Source: Parascedosporium putredinis (taxonomy: Eukaryota; Ascomycota; Sordariomycetes; Microascales; Microascaceae). From it: a DNA stretch of 64,000 bases. The notes below the pieces were generated by a model. It searched no databases. It was not told where the DNA came from and saw nothing but the letters and a program-made list of their open reading frames with translations. Positions 39,443-49,393 of this stretch are shown here, piece after piece (position 1 is the stretch's first letter; every line of letters begins with the position of its first letter). Position numbers and translations under genes: made by a program. The stretch covers positions 930,001-994,000 of the forward strand of contig CASHTG010000019.1 in the NCBI GenBank assembly GCA_949357655.1, written 5' to 3'.

Positions 39443-42400
39443 TCATCCCATCTCGCATCGAGCCCGCCGTGGCGCGAGTTGCACTTTCCAGCACTGCACC
39501 TCTTGTTACCCACCAATTGACATGTATCAATTGATCCAATGGACGCATTGGATCTATGTATTTTTATGCCCGAGCTCCCAATCCGGCGAACCAGAGGGGA
39601 GGGGGCGGACGTGGTTGACGGAGAGAGGGGTCTTTTCTTACTTCTTTTTTGTGGGAAATGAAACTTTCCTCGCCTTCCCTCCTCTTATTGTATTTTAGGG
39701 GGCGAATATTTCTTCTATTTCCTGCTTAGTCTGAGCGGGTTTTTAAAGCGATACTCTTGGAGAGGCATTAAGACTAGACGCGGGATATGGAAGGTGTTCT
39801 GCAGCGACTGCTCAGACACAACCGTTTTGACGGAACGCTCTGTTGCCGGGCGCATCGGCCATGCGCACTTTTCCCCCTTCTCTTTCTTCCTTGAATGGAT
39901 GGACTATGTATTGACTATGTATAGCCTAAGGTTGTATCTCCTTACCATTTGACTGCCAGTCTCTTCATGCGGCGGCGGATGTGAGAAGAAGAGCATCCGT
40001 CCATGCCTCCTCTTGCCTCATCTCCCGCTCCCTCACCATCGACTGGATCTATAAAAGTTGCCCAGGCGCAATTCTGCATAGGCTTTACCCCTGCGCGTGC
40101 AAGAGCGGCCATCTATCGCTCCCTTTTCCCACCTCGATATCCAAAACGACGCGTCTCCGTCGATATCTTGATAGCTCGGATCTTATCCTTCTGCAAATCG
40201 GCCCGCTTGTGCACCGGAAGCCAAGGGCAGATAAAAGAAGGAAAGAAGATAGGAAGGGGGCCGTGCCGCTTGGGGCTAGCAAGAAGAAGCGGTCACCGCT
40301 GATCTGGGAAAGCCTCAAGCTGGGTTCTGAACAAGTCTCCTTGTTTCCCCAAACCACATCATTACCGCCCAAGATGCGGAGGGGTCTGTATGAGCGAATG
40401 AGTTCCGAGTCATTGTGCAGAAAGAGATCATGCGGAACAAAAAAAACCATAATGAGAAAAATGGAGGGGGAGCGAAAAAACGAGAAACGAGAAAAGGAAA
40501 CGGAAACCCATACGTAAATAGGATTTACGTGTAGGCCACAGACGTCAAGAAGAAGAATCAAGAAACGCGAAAAGCACAAGGTAAGAAGACGGTGTAAGTC
40601 GGTCAAATATACGTAATGCTACATCCATCCGTCCTTCACCTTGGAAACGTCGTTCAAGGGCTCGCACAAAGAGAGACCCTTGGCATCTACCCTGGATGCT
40701 TTCTTTCGATACGACTAATTACCGGCCCGCTGCCGTTCATTCGCATGCTACAAGCGCGGGCCGATGCCGGCTCTTCATGTCCTGAGCAAAAGAAGAAAAA
40801 ATGGTCAAAGAGCTCTTCTCAGTTCTACCCGTGCCAAGAACCGGTCCCAGAAACAGAAGGCAAAAGAAACGGGAGAAACGGAAAGGCATGAAGCGCGCGT
40901 GATTGGTCTCGCTCGCACGGAAAAAGAAATACATCCACTAGAGAGCGATGCCCTCACTGTTCCTACCATTGGGGTCCCAGGGATCGAATCAAGTCGGTAT
41001 CGGAGGCGGTGACACCCAGATCAACTCCTTACTCGGTGAACCCAACCCCCAATGTCCTGCCAGCCACAACCATGGGGTAGTGCAAGCTGGCTGACCAAAA
41101 GCAGGTTAATAGCAATTTCACCTCCGCCAAGGTGGGATGCCTTGACAGGGGGTTGCCGAACCCCACCCACGAGCATCAAGGGACGTTAAAGCCGAGCTGT
41201 GTTGTTGCTCCTAATACCACTTTCTCTTCATGGGGGAGCGGAGCAACAGTCCCGTAATGCTGGGTCGACAGTTCTTGTCGTTTAGTCGAGGGCCTCGCGC
41301 TTCGTTGAGTAGGACTGTGATTTTGTTGCTTTTCTCTCCTAAGCTTTTCTCTCCTAACTAGTGAGAGCACCGATACTACGCGGTCGCGGTGTTCTCGGGG
41401 GTGTGTGCGTGTGTGCGTGTGTGTCCTGGGAGGAAGGGAATGCATGCGATGTGCTGCGCTTCGGGCTCTAGACATGGACGTTCACGGACACGCGAAAACA
41501 TCCATGGCTTGTATCCGCCCATGCACACAAGGGGATGGATACATCAAGACGCTTTCACGCTTTCTTTTGTCGGGTCCGCTGAGCCCGATCTCGTGGGCGG
41601 AAAACATGGCTGGCTTAGTCTTGTCTGCCGGCGAGCATACATACATGGATGCCAGGTGCATCAAGGATCTTGGGTGGCGGGCCAAGGTGGGGGAGGGGGA
41701 GAACGACATCTATGCGTCAACTGACTAGAGAGGTCGACAAGTTACGTTACTAAAGAGGTCGATATCCTTTTGGAACGGATCAAACCCCCATCAATGCCAC
41801 TGACTGAAGGCGTAATGGAACGTAAAGCTTCAAACGAGACGCGGGATCAAGCTGTGGAGAGAGCAAGACGAGCAAAGGAACTGCGACATATGGCGGAATG
41901 GTGGTAAGAAAGCACAAAAGACCCGTCAACAACTATCCAACCGATAGCCTCCCCGCAGCTCATCCCGTAAGAGCAAAGCTGTACGTGGATTGATAAATGG
42001 CCAGCGCGTCAACCGTACACGAGATGATATCAGGCCCTCAAACTTGTTTCCCTTCCTGCCTTCCTCGACGCTAACATCCTCATCCAGGGGTAATCGGTGT
42101 CTTTATGCCAGGCCCTTGACCCCCTTCCCCCTCTCATCCGTTCTGGCAACTCCCTAACCTTGGCTCCGGGCCCTCGGGTACGAGATAGACAGTTCTTGCG
42201 CGCTTTCTTTGCTTACCGCCTTTCTTAAAACTCTTCCAGCGCACCGGGCTAAACGTCCAGAGAGCACACCACCTACACCTTCCCACATACACTTGACGCA
42301 TGTACACGTACACGTGCACATGGGTGATGCGCGCACAAACGTACACATAGCCACAGGTAAAAGAGAACCGAAAAAAAGAAGAAGAAAAAGGAATCTAGAG

Positions 42401-44349
42401 AGGTGGGAGGTGGGAGCACGGAAAAGGTGAAACGCCGATTGGGCGACGGCGAAGTGTATCCCTGCTAGTCATGGTACAATTAAGACGGGACAACTCATGA
42501 ATGCTTTTCTTTTCTCCTTCTTTGAAAGGGTGTAGATTGTAGGGCGGATCGGAATTGACCGGCAGTGATTAGTATCCTTTTCCGAATCGGCGCTCTTCCG
42601 TTCGGTAGCCATCTTTCTCGGCCCATGTTGTGTCCACAGGCCGATGACGTTTTCTCAACCAGGGGCGATTTTGTGAAAGAGCTGAGCGGGGGAGGCCAGC
42701 CATCGTCCTCTGCACTTTACTGCATGGCGTCAATCTCGGGGACCATGGTCATCCCTGAAAGGTTGCAAAAAGTTCATCCCGTTTCGACGAGTTCAGCTAG
42801 CTTCCACCCTCCCCTCGACATCCTCTCTCGACTATTGGAGAAAATCAAGGTGGAAGAGCCCGAGCGCCGTATAAGCCACTGCGAGAGAATGTCGAAAGAT
42901 CAAGGCTACATGTACCCTTAAAGGCCACTTCTTTTCTCTTTTCTGGATATATATACTTGGCCTTGGTTATCGGAGAGACGGGGCCTATTGACGAAAGACA
43001 TCCAAAAAAGAATACAATATCAGATCAAATAACAAGAAAAGACGGCCGAATGCAGGGGATATGCTTATCAGTCACCTTCACGGGCGTGTGCACAAGTACG
43101 CTTCCGAGAGGCGGCGAAGGAGACGGCTCGCTAAACACCCCTCCCGCGAGACAGTGGCTGACAGATCGCAAAGGCCAACGGGCGGAGTAGTTACCAGGGT
43201 CCAAGTGGCACCATGCGGTTGAGAGGCCCAGCGTCAAAAATGTCGTGGTCGGAGAGCAAAGTTCAATTAGGCGCCGCCGAAGCAAAAGGGTGACGGAGAA
43301 ATAGAAAGAGGGAGTGGGTGGGTGGGGGTGTGACCGTTGGAGTGCGAGTGCGAGAGAAATATGGAAGGCGTGAGAGAAGACGCTGTACACCCAAGCCAAG
43401 TAGAAGCAGATGTTCGATGGCGAAAGGATCCATCACTTGTGCATCTGGAACGGTGACATCCAAGTATCGGCCCGGGAGGGCCTAGTTGCGCGTTGTGATA
43501 CCTAATGGCGCATCTCCATGAAGAAACTTTTTCCGGTCCTTTCCAATCGATCTCTCAAGTTTAAAACGGCCAACACCCTTCGCATGTTGGCACGTCCGTC
43601 CATCAGCTTCGAAGGGCCACAGGAGAGGAAAGAGGGGTGCGGAGACTTTGCCCAAACGCCGGCCCGGGCCATCCTATCCATGGATGTAAAATGGTGGAGC
43701 CCAGCTATCAGGCCTTCATGGTGCATCGTCCAAGGTGGCGCGACACCGCTGGTGCCCCCGTCTTCCCGGACGTCGGGGCCCAAGTGCGATGGGGCGTACG
43801 CGTGCTTGGTCGACTGATGCAAGCGGGATTTTTGTCGAGCTAGGTCAGAAGATGGTGAGCAATATTACGCTTGCATGGACGGAGCTGAGAGATGATACGC
43901 CCCTAGCTGATAGCGGCCGGGAGGGAGGAAGATCCTATCAGCCTGAGTATCAAGCGGTGAATGGAAAGACCTCGATCCCTTGGTTGGAACGGCTGATGGG
44001 GACGGCCACAGGGGCCCTGGGCGAAAAAGCATCGAAGGCGTAAACACTGCCTCATATCTATGGCCGCAGCGAGACGATGTGGGAGTCTCTCGCCCATCGC
44101 CTGTCCCCTTTCCTTCTCTTACACCCCATCTCCGCGGTGAGTATCTTTATATGGACCCGGCCTCCGGGGACCGGATCGGAGCAAGTGCCGCAGCACGGCG
44201 ACTGCCATGTTAGTAGGGCACAAACCTACCTGAGGTAAGTTGAAGTATGATTACGCAGTCAATCTCAGCTCCGAAGAAGCAGAAGAAGAAGAAGCATAAT
44301 AATAAAAACCATGATATTAATCGTAAATCGCAGCGAGGCCGTCAACTTT

Positions 44350-45494
44350 CTACCCTAGGCTTGGAAACTCTCGTTCCTTCTCAACGAAAGCTTCAAACGT
44401 GCTCATCTCCGAGTGCTGCAAGGCCCACCGCAGCGAGTTGTGGAAGGAGGGGCAGGCGCAGAAAGAGAAATCATACATGTAGGAAGAGGGAGCAGGATAA
44501 GGCTTGGGAAACCCAGGAAGCAGGGCGCGCTCTTGAAATTGCTTCTCGGCGCTTCCTTACGACGAAATTTCGTCTTCGACGCATCGGGCGCGGATACCTG
44601 CGTTGTCATGCCTTCTTGGGTATGTTTGCTATGTTGCCCAAGGATGGCCTGGAACCATTTAAACGGGGGCGAGCTTTTAGAGGGCCTACTAATGAGGAGA
44701 CATTTACGGTATCAGGGCGGCCTTTCTGGCGAAGAAGCATCCCCTCCGGCCGAGGACCGCTGTCCTCCGCAACGCATCTCAGTATCCAAGTTCTAGGACC
44801 TGGGTTAAGAGTGTTTGTCACGTATCCATTGTGTAGCAGGACATCTGCCATCTGCCATCGCCAACACCAATCTCCGTGAATGGCTCTTGTCCCTCCGGAG
44901 CAAACAAGATCGGGAGAGGGGTTACTGATAGCTCAGGGGGACGAGAGGCGGAATGCTCCCCGTCTGCTCCCGAATTGATGGTGCTGGCACATGTATTTTC
45001 CGGGTCGACATGGAGAAACGTAGAAACCCTTCGTGTGTGTCCGTAATAGTGTATAAGCGCATAGAAGGCGAGAGACGCTAACGGACTGGGAAACACGAGG
45101 AACATGTCCCCGCGACGATAACAAATGCAGGGTTCCGAGCCACCTTGCTTCCTCCCTTGGACAAGCGTGCGTGATGAAGCACCTGAGTCCTCGTTCCTGT
45201 GGCCGAGTCTGGGGTCAACATGCCGAGGTACTCGAAAGTATGTAGACAGTACCAATCCGATCCGTTGTACATTGATAGATCAAGGTATGAAAATGGATCG
45301 ATCCATCGATCCATCCGACGCATTTGATTTTCAAGGTAAAATCGCCAATCACCCGAAGCAGGCGGCATGTCGTACGTGTAGGAACAGCTGCCCCTCCCCA
45401 GCATTCCGGCAACCCAGGCAGGGCGGCTCTTTCCCTTGCCCCACCATTGCCCCCATTCAGTGGGGTAGCTGGGCTGTATCAGATCAACGGCCAA
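44350..45494 (-). CDS. Possible frame-broken gene, unrecognised product
   Basis: Five overlapping stop-free segments follow each other on the minus strand (roughly 45494-45110, 45110-44860, 44860-44660, 44660-44550, 44550-44350). Each of the four frame changes is in the direction of a missing base, as in the confirmed genes; by chance alone that direction would agree about one time in sixteen. The text is rich in Trp, Tyr, Cys and Asp (for example GDWRFYLENQMRRMDRW and YMYDFSFCACPSFHNSLRW). I recognise no family, no start methionine is secure, and ORFs of this size also occur by chance. A 210-codon ORF on the opposite strand (44247-44879) competes with it. Confidence 0.25.
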
Positions 45495-46172
45495 TGGAAA
45501 GCCAGTAAAATCGTCAGAACGTTAGGCCCCGCTTAAAAGTTTAGCGTTGGCCACACTCAGCCTTGTTCTATTACAATGAGCCCGCCCCAGCACCCTTTGA
45601 ACCGGCCCCTACACTAAAAGGCTACTGGCTGGAAAAAACCTGGTGAGCCCCTCAGCCTCGCCCAGCGGAAAAGCAAACAAGACCGAGACCTCCTGGCGCC
45701 AAAATCGACGAACTTTCTCACGGGTGAAATCGAGAGAGCGAGAGCTGTTGGGCCTATTCCATGCCGAATTTTGAGGGTTGAGTATGTCCATGAACAATTT
45801 CTTCGCATAGCCCTTTTCCTTTTTTCCCTTTCCTGGCCTTTCTCCTTTTACCGTGACGCGACCTGACAACCCTCAAAGCTAAACACGCACGCAACCGCCC
45901 AGCCCAATTTCTCCTCAAGCGACGCAGCCATTTGCCGACCCCCTCGAATTCTACTTTTTTCGATATCCTAGCCAGCACATCTGTAAGATTGAGCGATAAG
46001 GGGGAAATAACGGACTAGACCAACGGGGTTTTGATGCGGGTGGCTTGGGGTGCTAGAAACGCAGAAGCCTCGCCTCGGCTCTCCGAAGGAGCGGACAAGC
46101 GGCCCTAGCCGCCACGACAACCCACCCATTTCTCAACCCACCCGCTACTCCGCATACTTACCGACGCCCATC
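45495..46172. other. Intergenic, probable leader of the 46.17 kb gene
   Basis: No gene is seen. The plus strand becomes C/T-rich from about 45.8 kb up to the ATG at 46173, as in the other leaders of this window. Tandem GATCCATC words lie just upstream of the stretch, near 45291-45316. Confidence 0.4.
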
Positions 46173-46807
46173 ATGACGGGCCAGTCTCCCTCTCCCTCCG
46201 TAAAGATACCCACCGGTGCCGCGAACTACACACAAGCGACCATCGATCCCGAGCTGAGATCGACTTTAAATGGCCTTCTGCTCCAAGAAGGCCACGTTAG
46301 GCGGTAAGGCGACGAATCTGTTCCCAGGAAGATATTCATACCATATCATACCGGGTCCCCTTCCCTTTCTCGCCTGCTGCGGGATCCTCGCTCTTGTGGC
46401 AGAGCCCAAGCCAACCCCCACATCTGTGAATAGAAAAAGGCTAACATCTTGACTTCTTCTTCGCGTAATCACCAGGATCCAAGAGCGCCTTGTTCACACT
46501 CTAAATGCAAACGAGGCCAACTGGCCGACAAACATTCAAAATCATGCCCTCCACCTTCTTCGGTCCGGTGAGGTAACGTCATTCCCGGTCCTTATGAGGC
46601 GCGTATTGGAAGACGTACGACAAGACACTCAACAAGGCAAGGGCAAGGGGAAGCCAACGGCTCAGATAGCAAGTCGAATGGGGATGGAGGCAAAAGGCTG
46701 TCAACGGTGCCGACCAGAAGCCGAACTTGGCCCTTCCCCAAGCCGTCATTGATGAAGCAGTGAAAATCACGAGAGAATGTTTAGAGGAGATTGCCACTCT
46801 TGAGTGA
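46173..46807 (+). CDS. Small unrecognised protein, two exons
   Basis: I do not recognise a named family. Exon 1 is 46173-46303, the intron 46304-46475 (GTAAGG...CCAG), and exon 2 46476-46807. The splice joins HVRR to IQERLVHTL. The protein appears alpha-helical and soluble, with no signal peptide or membrane segment: an N-terminal Ser/Pro stretch, a helical core containing IDPELRSTLNGLLLQEGHV and NWPTNIQNHALHLLRSGE, then SFPVLMRRVLEDVRQDT, a Gly/Lys-rich linker, and a C-terminal helix LALPQAVIDEAVKITRECLE ending IATLE. Two one-base deletions in the linker (about 46660-46705) move the frame 1-3-2; restored length is 465 nt, 154 aa. The clean splice junction and two helical blocks in a consistent deletion pattern make it a real gene with good likelihood. 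Function is unknown. Confidence 0.75.
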
Positions 46808-47884
46808 TAAAGACAGAAATCCTGCCAGGAGGCGGATACAAACCCAGAAAAGGGGCCTCAGCAATGGCCGCGTTATAAACCCATGTCCTTGCGGAGGAAA
46901 GGAAAGGGGATATTTAGAAAGAGCGTCTCCTACCGTCAGCCGATAGTTGTTCTTGGGGAGATCAGCAGCCGCTCGCGGTTGATTTTGACGATGCCTAGCA
47001 GAGAAAGGAGGTCATTCCGGAGGAGGGGTGGAGGGTGGGCAGGGATCGGGGAGAGAGAGATGGAAGATTTGACCTGAGCCTTTGTAGCGATACAGTTGGC
47101 ATGAGATCTTCATAAGTCATGGCACCAGCATGGTTCCGCGGCGTGTGTACGTATTCAGTTCATTCAACGTTATGATTTTACTGTCTTGTAAGAGGCCTGT
47201 TTCTCAGGACATAACTGGTTGCTCTCTTTGAAAAATCTACCCCAAGCCAGACAACGGGCATCAAGTTCAAAACACTTGGTAGTCCGGTATCGAGACCGAA
47301 TCAGTTTTGCGTAGACATACCTCGACAAACTAGCTGGACCTTGGACCCAGACAGCAAATAATATATGCGTATTGAGGTACACATGTTCCTACAGTCCATC
47401 CTTCATCCTTGATAGACGCCTCAACGCACGAAGCTTAAGCTCATAACATTGAAACCGATGTGATGAAGAATAAGAGTCGCAACCACCGCCTCTCATGTAC
47501 AAATATCATATATATAGATAGATATACCTGGAAGCTTAGAGGAACCATGGACTTTTCAACCCTATATTACATGTGCGTGATACAACATGCTGGTCAAGCA
47601 AGGTGCTAGTCAAGGCAATAAACAAGGACTAAGAGCAATCCCAATAGGATGTTGATTTAACAGAAAGGCAGACAGTAAGTAAGTAGGTACTACAACAAGC
47701 ATGCAGCCCTATTCCCTCATGGACCTCACTATTGTGTCAGTCGAGTCTCGAGATCTGAATATGCGGTGGGCATGGAAGAAGATATATGATAGATAGAGGG
47801 GTACATAAATATAAGGGAGGGGAGAGAGGAGGGGCTTTAAAGCAAGATACACAAGATACTAAAAGGGAAGATGAGATATGGGAT
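46808..47884. other. Intergenic region, nothing recognised
   Basis: About 1.1 kb between the small gene and the tRNA pair. It is comparatively A/T-rich toward 47.5 kb, with short TATA/TAGA runs near 47510-47525 and again near 47785-47800. No open frame with family features. Confidence 0.4.
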
Positions 47885-47891
47885 AAAAAAA
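47885..47891 (-). terminator. Pol III terminator of the first tRNA-Trp
   Basis: Seven consecutive T on the minus strand, starting four bases after the tRNA 3' end, the standard RNA polymerase III stop signal. Confidence 0.8.
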
Positions 47892-47894
47892 TTG

Positions 47895-47998
47895 TGAACC
47901 CAGAGCGATTTGAACGCTCAACCTTCTGGAAACTCCAAGGAGATAAGACACTCCAACGGGTACTGGAATCAGACGCGCTACCGTTGCGCCATGGGTCC
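47895..47998 (-). tRNA. tRNA-Trp(CCA) with a 32-nt intron
   Basis: On the minus strand the 5' exon (47998-47963) starts GGACCCATGGCGC and the 3' exon (47930-47895) ends GCTCTGGGTTCA. The acceptor stem pairs GGACCCA with TGGGTTC (one G-U), followed by a D arm GCGC/GCGC, a T arm GAGCG-TTCAAAT-CGCTC and discriminator A. The anticodon is CCA, read in the loop TTCCAG. The intron (47962-47931) lies one base after the anticodon, the canonical site, and contains TTGGAG, which can pair with the CCA anticodon as expected for a eukaryotic pre-tRNA. The mature length is 72 nt. The last anticodon-stem pair is A-C. Confidence 0.93.
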
Positions 47999-48199
47999 TA
48001 TTGACTTGTTGCAGAGATACATCGTAGTGGAGGTTATGAAAGGGACACTATAGAAAGAGCTGGATTGATTGATGGATTAAAAAGAAGGGCATAGAGGAGA
48101 TCCATTTATTCCTATATATGTATGTATGTGGGTGGGTTTAATTTGAGTTGAAGAAATTTGTGAGACAAACGTCGACGATTAACAAGGGCAGATGGGGAC

Positions 48200-48206
48200 A
48201 AAAAAA
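48200..48206 (-). terminator. Pol III terminator of the second tRNA-Trp
   Basis: Seven consecutive T on the minus strand, starting three bases after the tRNA 3' end. Confidence 0.8.
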
Positions 48207-48208
48207 CA

Positions 48209-48307
48209 TGAACCCAGAGCGATTTGAACGCTCAACCTTCTGGAGGCTCCAAGAGTCCTTTCAGTCCTCTACTGGAATCAGACGCGCTACCGTTGCGCCA
48301 TGGGTCC
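48209..48307 (-). tRNA. tRNA-Trp(CCA), second copy, with a 27-nt intron
   Basis: The 5' exon (48307-48272) and 3' exon (48244-48209) match the first copy base for base, so the mature tRNAs are identical. The intron (48271-48245) is shorter and mostly different, but keeps the TTGGAG segment that can pair with the CCA anticodon. Same orientation as the first copy, 210 bases apart, each with its own T7 terminator. Best read as a tandem duplication whose intron diverged. Confidence 0.93.
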
Positions 48308-49065
48308 TTGCTGTACATGAGGAGCTAAAGTGGCTTTATGAGCCCCTCAGTCATCTGAGATATAATAATGACTAAGCGGAAGCCAGCTTGAGCATGCATC
48401 AATGCTCTTTCTGTATTGGGAATATCGAACGACTCCACTAATACTTCGCAGAGGCTGGGGAAATAGAAATATCGCAATACCTCTCCATTTGGCCATACGC
48501 TAATATGGTACCCTTACTGCCTGCTTGTGTATCCCCGAAGAACACCTGGATACTTCGCTAAACGGATACTCTATAGCTTTGGGACTTTTAATGCTGCTAA
48601 AGATTATCTCCCACCGACTGAGTCAGGCCGATGGCGGAGCGACTAGCCTTGTTCAGGGGCCTGAGCTCACCTCAACACCGATTAATGTGTATTTAGTATT
48701 TCCAAAGTGTAGAGGGTGAGGCGGATATTCACTGGGGAAAAACCAGCCTACTGCTCTTAAAAGGGTCTCGAATGCTGCAGGTGTGGTTCCAATGTTGTCA
48801 GGGCGAATATATCTTGATCTTGGCCCTGGAAATGACAGCTGTTCGATTGACTAAGCTCGATTTCTGAGCTCCGCGCGATCGTAAATGCCTGCGCATCAGT
48901 CTAGCTGAAGTCAATGTTTTATGTACTTGCGTGGTCTTCTGTTACGTACTCTCCGCTGCCTACATAGTGTACAATGTTTTGGAACGCATTGGAAACTTCC
49001 ACCCCCAAAAATTGGCCACCGACACTGTCGCTTATTAAGCCAGGCACCACCGATGACAGCTAGTG

Positions 49066-49070
49066 ATTGG
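49066..49070 (-). promoter_or_regulatory. Possible CCAAT box upstream of cdc48
   Basis: ATTGG on the plus strand (CCAAT on the minus strand) about 325 bases before the cdc48 ATG. CCAAT boxes bound by the HAP/CBC complex work in either orientation in fungi. A five-base match alone is weak. Confidence 0.25.
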
Positions 49071-49229
49071 CTAGCCGTGTAGCTGTGCTTGTTTCGCCCC
49101 AAGGCCGAAGGCAAGCTGTGGTGTCCTTGGAGTGACCAACTCCCAGTCGACCTAACATTCACCTCACCTTCCCCTTCCATTCCTCAAACCTTCTCCCCAT
49201 TTCATATCCCAGCAATTCGTGGGTGACGA

Positions 49230-49235
49230 TATAAA
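49230..49235 (+). promoter_or_regulatory. Possible TATA element upstream of cdc48
   Basis: TATAAA 159 bases before the cdc48 ATG, at the start of the pyrimidine-rich leader. Position is plausible for a fungal core promoter; the transcription start is not known. Confidence 0.3.
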
Positions 49236-49393
49236 CCATCGATCCCCATTGTGCCCTTCTTATTCCTCCATCTCCGCGATCTCACGTTAACAACATCTGC
49301 CGTCCTCCGGCGAACCCACCAACGTCATCGGTTTCCCCCTCCCTTCCTGACCTGACCACCTCATCTCACAAACGGACATCGAAGCCGCCCAAG

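Larger units (their letters stand above)
22718..44349. other. Gene-poor tract of about 21.6 kb
   Basis: I recognise no gene family on either strand. Bases 22.7-24 kb are the ABC transporter promoter and leader (C/T-rich on its sense strand). Between 25.7 and 28.4 kb several short stop-free stretches on the plus strand look protein-like, for example an ATG ORF at 26292-26465 and an open stretch at 27576-27786 that ends at a GTGAGT donor-like site; none matches a family I know and chance is a sufficient explanation. The rest contains microsatellites, two minisatellites and homopolymer runs: 18 T at 31855-31872, 16 A at 36928-36943, and a G-rich run at 36995-37028. No long terminal repeats, terminal inverted repeats or transposase/reverse-transcriptase motifs were seen. 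Confidence 0.45.
48308..49393. other. Intergenic: tRNA upstream side and cdc48 promoter/leader
   Basis: No gene is recognised. The last 250 bases are C/T-rich on the plus strand, as expected for the cdc48 5' leader. Confidence 0.45.

Noticed and set aside
44247..44879. 210-codon plus-strand ORF with an ATG start
   Set aside because: Lys/Arg-rich text without family marks; the opposite strand offers a more balanced, frame-linked candidate. ORFs of this length are only slightly unlikely by chance in 64 kb.
22718..46172. Transposon or retroelement relics
   Set aside because: No long direct or inverted terminal repeats, and no reverse transcriptase, integrase or transposase motifs were found by reading either strand, though a degraded copy cannot be excluded without a repeat-library search.
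47786..48375. Two plus-strand ORFs sharing the text NPERFERSTFW
   Set aside because: Both are translations across the antisense of the two tRNA-Trp genes, which explains the shared text.
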